NCBI RefSeq assembly: GCF_026672545.1
Contig: NZ_JAPPRJ010000008.1
Span: forward strand, 62,001 to 126,000
Reading direction: 5' to 3'
Length of the DNA stretch: 64,000 nucleotides
Origin: Rhizobium sp. SL86
Lineage (GTDB): Bacteria; Pseudomonadota; Alphaproteobacteria; Rhizobiales; Rhizobiaceae
Made by a program: the position numbers and the translations under genes. Each line of letters starts with the position of its first letter. The first letter of the stretch is position 1. The notes under the pieces were generated by a model. That model was not told where the DNA came from, searched no databases, and worked only from the letters and a program-made list of their open reading frames with translations. Positions 34,572 to 41,707 of the stretch are shown in pieces.

Positions 34572-35219
34572 ATGCCGAAGAACCCGAATCTCACCCTCAG
34601 CGGTCCCGATCTGGCGGCGCTCCTGTGCAGCCGGGTGTGCCATGATGTCATTTCGCCGGTCGGCGCCATCAATAACGGCCTCGAGCTGCTCGACGAAGGC
34701 GGAACGGATGCCGATGCGCTCGACCTCATCCGCACGTCCGCGCTCAACGCCTCGGTGCGTCTCAAGTTCGCCCGTCTTGCCTTCGGTGCCTCCGGTTCGG
34801 TCGGCGCCTCCATCGATACCGGCGAAGCGGAAAAGGCCGCCAAGGACTTCGCCGCCGCCGAAAAGAAGACGGAAGTCACCTGGAGCGGCCCGCGCGCCAT
34901 CATTCCGAAGAACAAGGTGAAGCTGCTGCTCAACCTGTTCATGGTCGCCTACAGCTCCATCCCGCGCGGCGGTTCGCTGGACGTGCTCCTGGAAAACCCG
35001 GAAACCGACGCGAAGTTCACGATCACCACCAAGGGTCGCATGCTGCGCCTGCCGCAAAAATATGTCGAAGTCAGCAGCGGCACGCTGGAGGAGGCGATCG
35101 ATGCCCATTCGATCCAGCCCTATTACACCGTGCTGTTGGCCGATGAGTGCGGCATGGAACTGAAGCATGTGGTCTCCGAAGACCGTATCGCCTTCATCGC
35201 GGAAACCTCGATCGTCTGA
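34572..35219 (+). CDS. chpT: Histidine phosphotransferase of the CtrA phosphorelay
   Basis: A 215-residue protein whose N-terminal helix carries the ChpT signature SRVCHDVISPVGAINNGLELL; His24 is the expected phosphorylated residue. The C-terminal part is a degenerate HATPase-like fold lacking an ATP lid, as in ChpT. It passes phosphate from a hybrid kinase (CckA) to CtrA and CpdR. The context supports this: ctrA is 0.65 kb away and a single-domain receiver follows after 110 bases. Confidence 0.92.
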   Translation: MPKNPNLTLSGPDLAALLCSRVCHDVISPVGAINNGLELLDEGGTDADALDLIRTSALNASVRLKFARLAFGASGSVGASIDTGEAEKAAKDFAAAEKKTEVTWSGPRAIIPKNKVKLLLNLFMVAYSSIPRGGSLDVLLENPETDAKFTITTKGRMLRLPQKYVEVSSGTLEEAIDAHSIQPYYTVLLADECGMELKHVVSEDRIAFIAETSIV

Positions 35220-35329
35220 TCCCTTCCGGTAACGCTTCATTAGCTGTCGCCGGCTAAGCTTCGAGACTTGCAGCCCGGGTCGGTCATCCGGGCTCGGCGG
35301 GTTTGTGCCCGCGGCTGGTGGAGGTTCTC

Positions 35330-35692
35330 ATGCGACGCCTGATGATTGCAGATACATCCGACATCGTCCGTACGGTTGCCAAGCGCATCCTGTCGGAACT
35401 CGGTTTCCTGGTCGCGGAAGCTTCCAGCGATCGTGAGGCGATGATGCGTTGCCAGGCCGAACTGCCGAACGTCCTGATCGTCGACGCCAATCTGGAGGGC
35501 GCGCTGGAGTTGATGTCTTCCGTGCGTGCCCTGCCGGAGGGCGACAAGGTGCGCATCTATTATTGCGTCATCGAAGCCGATCTCAAGAAAATGATGGCTG
35601 GCAAACGCGCCGGCGCCGACGACTTCCTGCTGAAGCCGTTCGACCGCAAGATCCTCACTTCCGTGTTCGCCAACATACCGGCTGCGGCGTAA
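35330..35692 (+). CDS. Single-domain response regulator with atypical acidic pocket
   Basis: A 120-residue receiver domain without output domain. The phosphoacceptor is Asp52 (LIVDANLEG) and the conserved Lys is Lys102 (LLKPFDRK). The acidic pocket has one Asp (MIADTSD, Asp8, with Thr at the next position), and the usual Thr/Ser on strand 4 is replaced within IYYCVIE. GGTGGAGG gives a strong ribosome site before the ATG at 35330. It lies between chpT and ctrA, so it may exchange phosphate with ChpT. It does not look like CpdR. A terminator follows. Confidence 0.85.
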   Translation: MRRLMIADTSDIVRTVAKRILSELGFLVAEASSDREAMMRCQAELPNVLIVDANLEGALELMSSVRALPEGDKVRIYYCVIEADLKKMMAGKRAGADDFLLKPFDRKILTSVFANIPAAA

Positions 35693-35723
35693 GGCACAAG
35701 CCGCAACAACCCACGACATTATG

Positions 35724-35756
35724 ACCCCTTCGCCTGGATGCAGCGGAGGGGTTTTC
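35724..35756 (+). terminator. Intrinsic terminator after the single-domain receiver
   Basis: Stem ACCCCTTCGC (35724-35733) with GCGGAGGGGT (35743-35752), one T-G wobble, loop of 9 bases, followed by Ts. It begins 32 bases past the receiver stop. Confidence 0.75.
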
Positions 35757-35803
35757 GTGTTCAAGGGGGGAGGGCGATCTCCGGATGCTCTAAAGGCCTC
35801 AAC

Positions 35804-35831
35804 GCAAAACGCCCGGATGATGATCCGGGCG
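35804..35831 (-). terminator. Intrinsic terminator of ctrA
   Basis: On the minus strand CGCCCGGAT and ATCCGGGCG (35823-35831 with 35810-35818) pair exactly around a 4-base loop, then TTTTGCGTT. It begins 38 bases beyond the ctrA stop. Confidence 0.8.
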
Positions 35832-35868
35832 CGTAACGTGTCGCGGGGTTTGCGGCAAAGTGGAGAGA

Positions 35869-36570
35869 TCAGGCGGTTTCGGCGTATTCGTTGCCGTCCG
35901 GCTCGCGCAGCACATAACCGCGGCCCCAGACGGTTTCGATGTAGTTGGCGCCGCCGGCGGCGTTGGCAAGCTTCTTGCGCAGCTTGCAGATGAAGACGTC
36001 GATGATCTTCAGTTCCGGCTCGTCCATGCCGCCATAGAGGTGGTTGAGGAACATTTCCTTGGTCAGCGTCGTGCCCTTGCGCAGCGAAAGCAGCTCGAGC
36101 ATCTGGTATTCCTTGCCCGTCAGGTGGACGCGCTGGCCACCCACTTCGACGGTCTTGGCATCCAGGTTGACCACCAGTTCGCCGGTCACGATGATCGACT
36201 GGGCATGGCCCTTCGAACGGCGGACGATGGCGTGGATGCGTGCGACAAGCTCGTCCTTGTGGAACGGCTTGGTCATGTAGTCGTCGGCGCCGAAACCGAG
36301 GCCACGAACCTTGTCCTCGATGCCGGCCATGCCGGACAGGATCAGGATCGGCGTCTTGACCTTCGACAGACGCAGCGTGCGCAGGACTTCGTAACCGGAC
36401 ATGTCCGGCAGGTTGAGGTCGAGCAGAATGATGTCGTAGTCGTACAGCTTGCCGAGGTCGACGCCTTCTTCCCCGAGATCCGTCGTATAGACATTGAAGC
36501 TCTCGGATTTGAGCATCAGCTCGATGCTCTGGGCAGTCGCGCTGTCATCTTCGATGAGTAGAACCCGCAT
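35869..36570 (-). CDS. ctrA: Cell-cycle master response regulator CtrA
   Basis: A 233-residue OmpR-type response regulator. Receiver: MRVLLIEDDS, Asp51 as phosphoacceptor in DIILLDLNLPDMSGY, and Lys in YMTKPFHKDEL. The C-terminal winged helix (about residues 125-233) includes KEYQMLELLSLRKG, GMDEPELKIIDVFICKLRKKL and VWGRGYVLREP, the CtrA signature. Length equals typical rhizobial CtrA. It controls cell-cycle, division and flagellar genes by binding TTAA-N7-TTAA. Upstream lie six GANTC sites and a candidate CtrA box, fitting control by CcrM methylation and autoregulation. Divergent to a FliJ-like gene. Confidence 0.96.
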   Translation of the reverse strand: MRVLLIEDDSATAQSIELMLKSESFNVYTTDLGEEGVDLGKLYDYDIILLDLNLPDMSGYEVLRTLRLSKVKTPILILSGMAGIEDKVRGLGFGADDYMTKPFHKDELVARIHAIVRRSKGHAQSIIVTGELVVNLDAKTVEVGGQRVHLTGKEYQMLELLSLRKGTTLTKEMFLNHLYGGMDEPELKIIDVFICKLRKKLANAAGGANYIETVWGRGYVLREPDGNEYAETA

Positions 36571-36673
36571 AATTTTCCCCTTTACCGCCGCGAAGGTGTG
36601 AATGCCCCCTAACGCGAAACGGATCCAGACGTTGCCTGATTTGGAAGCTGACACCAATTGGTTAACAAACTCT

Positions 36674-36957
36674 GACTCCCTTTGGCAAGGCACAGGAATT
36701 CGTTAAACAAACTCGGTATTCGCCTGATTTCTCTTGTGAATCTGCCAGCGCCATACCTGAATCACTTTGTGAGCATTTGGCCTTAAGTGATTCAATCGAC
36801 TCATCATTGTCGAAGGCCGAAATCGGCCATGGCATTTACGGACCCTTAAACGATCGTCCCTATCATTAACGATGCCCGTAAATGAAAGGTTACCGCGGAC
36901 GCCAAATTCCTTAACGCCGCAGCAATTTTTTCATCCGAACTGTGGCAGTTCGGACTC
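36674..36957. promoter_or_regulatory. Cluster of six GANTC (CcrM) sites upstream of ctrA
   Basis: GANTC occurs at 36674, 36738, 36759, 36789, 36798 and 36953 in the 438-bp gap between ctrA and the FliJ-like gene; five fall within 129 bp. CcrM methylates GANTC in alphaproteobacteria and the methylation state of the ctrA promoter controls its timing in Caulobacter. The gap is AT-richer than the flanks, contains seven TTAA tetramers and no gene. Confidence 0.6.
36835..36849. promoter_or_regulatory. Candidate CtrA box TTTA-N7-TTAA
   Basis: One mismatch from the CtrA consensus, in the shared upstream region of ctrA (start 36570) and the FliJ-like gene (start 37009). It could serve autoregulation of ctrA or cell-cycle control of the FliJ-like gene. 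Confidence 0.45.
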
Positions 36958-37008
36958 AGGGTTAACAGTGTAGAAGCCGGGGTCTCGCTATCCACGGGAG
37001 TATTGCGT

Positions 37009-37359
37009 ATGAAGACGCGTGACAGCCTTGTGCGCCTGAAAGAATTTCAGGTGAATGAAAAGCGCCGCCAATTGCAGCAGTTACAGCTGATGATGGCGGA
37101 GTTTGAACGTATGGCGAAAGAACTGGAGCACCAGATTTCGCTGGAAGAGAAAAAATCGGGCATCACCGATCCGAATCACTTCGCCTATCCAACCTTTGCC
37201 AAGGCCGCACGTCAGCGGGCGGACAACCTGCAAGTCTCGATCCGGGAATTGCGGGTGCAGCAGGACGGTGCCGAACTGGCGCTTGAAGAAGCCCAGGCCG
37301 AACTTGCCAAGGCAACAGCTCTCGAAGAACGCGACGGCGGCATGCGCGCCCGCGCCTGA
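37009..37359 (+). CDS. FliJ-like coiled-coil protein
   Basis: A 116-residue, almost wholly helical protein: KTRDSLVRLKEFQVNEKRRQ at the N-terminus and heptad-rich segments RQLQQLQLMMAEFERM and LELEHQISLEEKK-like repeats. Size and pattern match FliJ, a flagellar type III export chaperone, which often neighbours ctrA in alphaproteobacteria. GGGAG lies 8 bases before the ATG at 37009; an in-frame TTG six bases earlier is a weaker start. No other flagellar genes are in the window, so the assignment rests on pattern and context. Confidence 0.7.
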   Translation: MKTRDSLVRLKEFQVNEKRRQLQQLQLMMAEFERMAKELEHQISLEEKKSGITDPNHFAYPTFAKAARQRADNLQVSIRELRVQQDGAELALEEAQAELAKATALEERDGGMRARA

Positions 37360-37398
37360 GATACGCCACCGTCAGATGCGAGACCCGAACAATCCCTG

Positions 37399-37425
37399 GC
37401 GCGGATGCATATTTTGCATCCGCGC
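37399..37425. terminator. Perfect 11-bp hairpin between convergent FliJ-like and GNAT genes
   Basis: Arms GCGCGGATGCA (37399-37409) and TGCATCCGCGC (37415-37425) with a 5-base loop. No run of Ts follows on either strand, so it is probably a bidirectional stem loop ending both convergent transcripts. Confidence 0.6.
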
Positions 37426-37452
37426 TATCTCGCATGCGTCATGACCGGCCCG

Positions 37453-37734
37453 TCAGCCCTGGATGATATCGTGCCATTCGGGATGGCGTTGCAGCTGGGC
37501 CTTAAAGAAGGGGCAGAGCGGAATGATCTTCCAGCCGCCGCTTCTCGCTTCCAGAACCGCGTGTTCGGCAAGTGCCTGGCCGACGCCCTTGCCACGCAGC
37601 GCATCGTCCACCTGCGTATGATCGATGATGATCAGCGACGGACTGGCGCGTGAATAGGTCATCTCCCCGAAGTGACCCGCCAGTTCGGCCCGGTAGCGAC
37701 CGCCGGACTTGCCTTCTTCCTGCATGATCTGCAT
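37453..37734 (-). CDS. Short GNAT-like N-acetyltransferase (YjdJ type)
   Basis: A 93-residue protein of the short YjdJ-type GNAT group: RYRAELAGHFGEMTYSR, then DDALRGKGVGQALAEHAVLEAR, in which RGKGVGQAL is the acetyl-CoA pyrophosphate loop, ending KIIPLCPFFKAQLQRHPEW. These mini-GNATs have unknown substrates. GGAAGGA precedes the ATG at 37734. Convergent with the FliJ-like gene and divergent from a PqiA-like gene. Confidence 0.85.
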   Translation of the reverse strand: MQIMQEEGKSGGRYRAELAGHFGEMTYSRASPSLIIIDHTQVDDALRGKGVGQALAEHAVLEARSGGWKIIPLCPFFKAQLQRHPEWHDIIQG

Positions 37735-37825
37735 CGTCGTCCTTCCGCATTCATCTTTGCGCTTCGTCGGTCTGCCGTCATGATGTAGGACGCCGATCAT
37801 GCAAAACCAGACGGGAAGGGTGCGA

Positions 37826-38290
37826 ATGGAGCCGCAAAGACGCCGATGGCTGGCGCGGATGCTGATCCTTCTCGCGGGGTTTTGCCTCGTGCTCGGCCTG
37901 ACCCTGCCGATTCTGCGGATGGATCGTCTTTACGTCTTCACGCAAACGCCGTCGATCATCGACCTGATCGGAGGTCTCTGGTCCGAGGGCGAGTGGATGC
38001 TTGCGGTGCTGATTGCGCTTTTCTCGGTGATCTTCCCGGTCTTGAAGCTCGTCGTTCTCATCGTGCGGGAGAGCGGGCGGATGCTGTCCGCCGGCATGCT
38101 CGGCCGCGCGCTACCGCATCTGTCCAAGTGGTCCATGATCGACGTGATGCTGGTGGCGATTGCGATCTTCGCGGCCAAGAGCAGTGGCCTGGCGGCTGCC
38201 GTGGCGCAACCGGGCCTCTGGTTTTATGCGGCCTCGGCGGTGATCGTCGGGCTGCTTTTGCCCGTGACGACATCGGCGGGCAAAGAATAA
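37826..38290 (+). CDS. Paraquat-inducible protein A-like membrane protein
   Basis: A 154-residue protein with four hydrophobic segments (about residues 10-30, 55-75, 100-118 and 125-145), with the PqiA-type features LTLPILRMDRLYVF and IFPVLKLVVLIV. It resembles a single half of PqiA, lacking the cysteine-rich zinc ribbons. GGAAGGG lies 5 bases before the ATG at 37826; a start at 37799 is also possible. Function unknown; PqiA proteins work in membrane maintenance. Confidence 0.8.
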   Translation: MEPQRRRWLARMLILLAGFCLVLGLTLPILRMDRLYVFTQTPSIIDLIGGLWSEGEWMLAVLIALFSVIFPVLKLVVLIVRESGRMLSAGMLGRALPHLSKWSMIDVMLVAIAIFAAKSSGLAAAVAQPGLWFYAASAVIVGLLLPVTTSAGKE

Positions 38291-38392
38291 CGGCATTTTC
38301 CGGCAGAGCGCGCGACGCTGCAGGTGAGCGTCACGCAAAATATCCCGCGGGAGTGATCTCGCGGGGATCGTGGAGAAACGCAGCGTTTTTGC

Positions 38393-38668
38393 CTAGTGGC
38401 GGTACTGCTGAATGCGCGTGGTCCGCAGACCAGCCAGGCCGTGCTCGTTGATCGAGGACTGCCAGGACAAAAATTCCTCGACGGTGAGGGTGTAACGTTC
38501 GCAGGCTTCCTCGAGACTCAACAGGCCACCACGCACCGCAGCAACCACCTCCGCCTTGCGGCGGATGACCCAACGGCGCGTATTGGCCGGCGGAAGGTCC
38601 GCAATGGTCAGGGGGCTGCCATCGGGGCCGATGACATATTTCACTCGAGGGCGGATCATTTCGGTCAT
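38393..38668 (-). CDS. sciP: CtrA inhibitory protein SciP (DUF1153)
   Basis: A 91-residue DUF1153 protein: RPRVKYVIGPDGSPLTIADLPP, then RWVIRRKAEVVAAVRGGLLSLEEAC and RYTLTVEEFLSWQ, the SciP helix-turn-helix. In Caulobacter SciP is 93 residues, binds CtrA and DNA and blocks CtrA-dependent transcription early in the cell cycle, and is itself CtrA-activated. Here a near-consensus CtrA box lies 52 bases upstream and a GACTC methylation site abuts the start. It is 1.8 kb from ctrA. Confidence 0.9.
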   Translation of the reverse strand: MTEMIRPRVKYVIGPDGSPLTIADLPPANTRRWVIRRKAEVVAAVRGGLLSLEEACERYTLTVEEFLSWQSSINEHGLAGLRTTRIQQYRH

Positions 38669-38719
38669 TGGACTCTCTACACTACACAAGACCACAAAGC
38701 GGAGCCTAGCCGCTCAGAT

Positions 38720-38734
38720 TTAACAATTACCTAA
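38720..38734. promoter_or_regulatory. Candidate CtrA box TTAA-N7-CTAA upstream of sciP
   Basis: One mismatch from the CtrA consensus, 52 bases upstream of the sciP ATG, consistent with CtrA activation of sciP as known in Caulobacter. Confidence 0.5.
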
Positions 38735-38851
38735 ACAGGAACATCACTTTAGAAGGAGTTTCTCGCATGCGGCTGTTTCTGCAGCGGTCTGTGCATAACT
38801 TCGGTCCGTCAGAGTATTTGTGAGAATATCCGCATGTAATGACGGATCGGC

Positions 38852-39883
38852 TCAGAGCCGGACGAGCGTCAGCTGCGTGCGGCCGGTGCCTTCGTCGATC
38901 GTGGCGGACCCGCCATGCAGCAGGCTGAGCTCATCGCCGGCATAAAGCTGGACGAGTGCCACCGCGTTTGTGGTGGCCGGTGCCGCGGCCGGTCCCTGCA
39001 CGGTCAGCAGCGTTGCAAAGCCGTTGCGGCGCAGGCTGACGGAAAAACCGGACGAGGCGGTGACGGTGACCATAAGCGCCACCAGAAACAGGCCATCGGC
39101 CGGCACGGAGATCGCATTGCCGCCGCCCGGCAGTGCCGGTCCGAGCGTGAAGCCGCCCTGTTCCAGTGCAAGGTCGGTAAACCCCGTTTCGCTGCCGGCG
39201 GCGGGTGTCGAGGTGCCGGAGGCGCGATGGGCACGGGCGAGCGGCCGGTTCGGCATCGAGACCCGGCCTTCGCCATCACAGTGCAGCGCGGTTGCCCAGG
39301 CCGATCCGTCGCCGCTCACCTTGATCGAAAAGGCGTCATTGCCGGAGAGGCCCATTTCGGCTCTGCCGGACCAGTTCGACTGGAAAAGCAGCGAGGCGGT
39401 GTCGCCGGCGGTCGCCTTGTTGAGCTTCAGCTGATGACCGCCGCCGGCATGGTTGAGAAGCGTTGCGGGGGAGGAGAGCGCAAGGCGGTTCGTGTCGTCC
39501 GGCGTGGCCGAAATTCCGAGGCGGGTCGGGGTCAGGACATCGGGCAAAGGCGGGCGCTCCCAGCCGCTGCCGGTGTAGATCTTTAACAATCCGCTGTCCT
39601 TGAAGAAGGCCAGGTAACCGGCGCGCGGTGTGGCAAACAGCCAGCCGCCGTCCTGAAAGCAGGCAATCGCGCCCGCCCGTCCACTCCAGGCGCCGGTCGG
39701 CGCCCCACCGACGGCAAACCGCTGCCCCTCCGAGGGCGCGCCGGGTGCGACATCCCCTTCATATTCCAGGGCGAGCTGGACGAGGCGGTCGAGCATCACC
39801 AGCGCCTCGTTGTGCATCACGTGTTTCTGAGCCTGGGAGGGCAGGATGTAGGGCAGTTGGAGGTTGGGCGTGCTGTCGGCCAT
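38852..39883 (-). CDS. DUF2793 domain-containing protein (phage/GTA-tail type)
   Basis: A 343-residue product. The N-terminal 90 residues carry the DUF2793 pattern NLQLPYILPSQAQKHVMHNEAL and VAPGAPSEGQRFAVG with AFFKDSGLLKIYTGSGWE; the rest is beta-rich, Ala/Gly/Ser-rich, tail-fibre-like. DUF2793 proteins accompany phage tails and alphaproteobacterial gene transfer agents. No other structural phage genes are near, so this is a solitary gene. The start at 39883 has GGAG 7 bases upstream; earlier ATGs lack one. Confidence 0.8.
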   Translation of the reverse strand: MADSTPNLQLPYILPSQAQKHVMHNEALVMLDRLVQLALEYEGDVAPGAPSEGQRFAVGGAPTGAWSGRAGAIACFQDGGWLFATPRAGYLAFFKDSGLLKIYTGSGWERPPLPDVLTPTRLGISATPDDTNRLALSSPATLLNHAGGGHQLKLNKATAGDTASLLFQSNWSGRAEMGLSGNDAFSIKVSGDGSAWATALHCDGEGRVSMPNRPLARAHRASGTSTPAAGSETGFTDLALEQGGFTLGPALPGGGNAISVPADGLFLVALMVTVTASSGFSVSLRRNGFATLLTVQGPAAAPATTNAVALVQLYAGDELSLLHGGSATIDEGTGRTQLTLVRL

Positions 39884-40148
39884 GCTGGGCTCCGTCGTGG
39901 CTGTTGTCTCCATCATGCTAAGGGAGGCGCAGAGGCCGGGGATGATCGGGGCGCCAAGGATTTGAAAAGACAGGCGGCGGCGGGCAGGCCATCCCCGTTC
40001 AGTTCGCGGTGCCCCGCGGCGTGGCGCGACTGCCACGCTTCTTCATCTTCGCGCGCTTGGCCGACAAAGCCGCGTGAAGAGAGGGGAGAACGGACTTGTC
40101 CTTTATCTTGCATATGCGAAGGTGGGCGAATTCTTCCAGGATACCTGC

Positions 40149-41402
40149 ATGCGCTATTCCGCCCTTGAGATCATCAAACACGCGTTTTCCGGCAACCGGC
40201 ACTGGAAGCCGGCCTGGCGGGAACCGCAGCCGAAATCGCATTATGACGTGATCATCGTCGGTGGCGGCGGGCACGGCCTGTCGACGGCCTATTATCTCGC
40301 CAAGGAATTCGGCGTGACCAATGTCGCGGTGCTGGAAAAGGGCTATCTCGGCTCCGGCAATGTCGGGCGCAACACGACGATCATCCGCTCCAACTATCTT
40401 CTGGAAGGCAACGAGCCCTTCTACGAGTTTTCCATGAAACTGTGGGAAGGGCTGGAGCAGGATTTCAACTTCAACGCCATGGTCTCACAGCGCGGCATCG
40501 TCAACCTGTTCCATTCCGATGGCCAGCGCGATGCCTATGCGCGGCGCGGCAATGCCATGCGGATGCACGGCGTGGATGCCGAGCTGCTCGACCGCGAGGC
40601 CGTGCGCAAGATGATGCCCTTCCTCAATTTCGACCATGCGCGGTTTCCGATCCTTGGCGGGCTGTTGCAGAAGCGGGCTGGCACGGCGCGCCATGATGCG
40701 GTTGCCTGGGGTTATGCGCGCGGCGCCGACAGCCGTGGCGTCGATCTGATCCAGAACTGCGAAGTGACCGGCATTGTGCGCGATGATGCCGGGCAGGTGA
40801 CCGGCGTCGAGACGTCGAAGGGCTTCATCGGCTGCACCAAGCTGGCGCTTGCGACCGCAGGCCACACCTCGGTGACCGGCAAGATGGCGGGGCTCGACCT
40901 GCCGATCGAAACGCATGTGCTGCAGGCCTTCGTTTCGGAGGGGCTGAAGCCGGTGATCCCGAATGTCATCACCTATGGCGCCGGGCACTTCTACATCTCG
41001 CAGTCCGACAAGGGCGGTTTGGTCTTCGGCGCCGATATCGACTATTATTCTTCCTATGCGCAGCGCGGCAATCTCGCCACCGTCGAGCATACGATCGAGG
41101 AAGGCGTCTCGTTGATCCCCGGCCTGTCGCGCGCCCGGGTGCTGCGCGCCTGGGGTGGGGTGATGGATATGTCGATGGACGGCTCGCCGATCATCGACAA
41201 GACGCCGATCGACAACCTCTATCTGAACTGTGGCTGGTGTTACGGCGGCTTCAAGGCCACCCCCGCCTCCGGTTTCTGCTTTGCCCATCTGATCGCCAAG
41301 GACGAGCCGCATTATACGGCACGCCTGCTGCGTCTCGACCGCTTCCGGCGCGGCTTCGTGGTGGATGAAGGCGGCAAGGGCCCGCAGCCGAACCTGCACT
41401 GA
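40149..41402 (+). CDS. soxB: Sarcosine oxidase beta subunit
   Basis: A 417-residue flavoprotein with the N-terminal dinucleotide fold YDVIIVGGGGHGLSTAYYLAKEFG, the segment GSGNVGRNTTIIRSNYL including the FMN-binding region, and the C-terminal GWCYGGFKATPASG. Length and sequence are typical for heterotetrameric SoxB. It binds FAD and oxidises sarcosine. First gene of soxBDAG, 17 bases before soxD. AGGA precedes the ATG at 40149; an upstream in-frame ATG extends the protein without a family match. Confidence 0.94.
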   Translation: MRYSALEIIKHAFSGNRHWKPAWREPQPKSHYDVIIVGGGGHGLSTAYYLAKEFGVTNVAVLEKGYLGSGNVGRNTTIIRSNYLLEGNEPFYEFSMKLWEGLEQDFNFNAMVSQRGIVNLFHSDGQRDAYARRGNAMRMHGVDAELLDREAVRKMMPFLNFDHARFPILGGLLQKRAGTARHDAVAWGYARGADSRGVDLIQNCEVTGIVRDDAGQVTGVETSKGFIGCTKLALATAGHTSVTGKMAGLDLPIETHVLQAFVSEGLKPVIPNVITYGAGHFYISQSDKGGLVFGADIDYYSSYAQRGNLATVEHTIEEGVSLIPGLSRARVLRAWGGVMDMSMDGSPIIDKTPIDNLYLNCGWCYGGFKATPASGFCFAHLIAKDEPHYTARLLRLDRFRRGFVVDEGGKGPQPNLH

Positions 41403-41419
41403 CGAGACAAGAAAAGACC

Positions 41420-41707
41420 ATGGCAAGCCTGATCACCTGTCCCCATTGCGGGGTCCGCCCCAAGGAAGAATTCTCGATCCGCGGCGATGCGGTGCCGGTG
41501 CGCCCTGCGCCGAACGCCTCCGATGAAACCTGGTATGCTTATGTCTATGTGCGCGACAATCCGAAGGGGCTGATCCGCGAATACTGGCACCACACGGGTG
41601 GATGCCGGCGCTTCCTCGTGGTCGAGCGGGACAATGTGACCCATGAGGTGTTTTCCGTGACCGATGCGGCGGATCTCGCGCGCAGCGCTAGCGGGGAGGT
41701 TGCCTGA
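41420..41707 (+). CDS. soxD: Sarcosine oxidase delta subunit
   Basis: A 95-residue SoxD with the zinc-binding cysteines in ITCPHCGVRPKEEF and a later His/Cys in HHTGGCRRF, the expected Cys-Cys-His-Cys set. It is structural and zinc-binding in the heterotetramer. It lies between soxB and soxA and overlaps soxA by one base (TGATG). Confidence 0.95.
   Translation: MASLITCPHCGVRPKEEFSIRGDAVPVRPAPNASDETWYAYVYVRDNPKGLIREYWHHTGGCRRFLVVERDNVTHEVFSVTDAADLARSASGEVA

Noticed and set aside
36571..37008. Small RNA or gene in the 438-bp ctrA upstream region
   Set aside because: No open frame with a ribosome site and no terminator-like hairpin; motifs present are GANTC, TTAA and a CtrA-like box.
39999..40274. 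91-codon minus-strand frame with a Lys/Arg-rich tail before soxB
   Set aside because: It overlaps the soxB start on the opposite strand, lacks a convincing ribosome site and matches no family.
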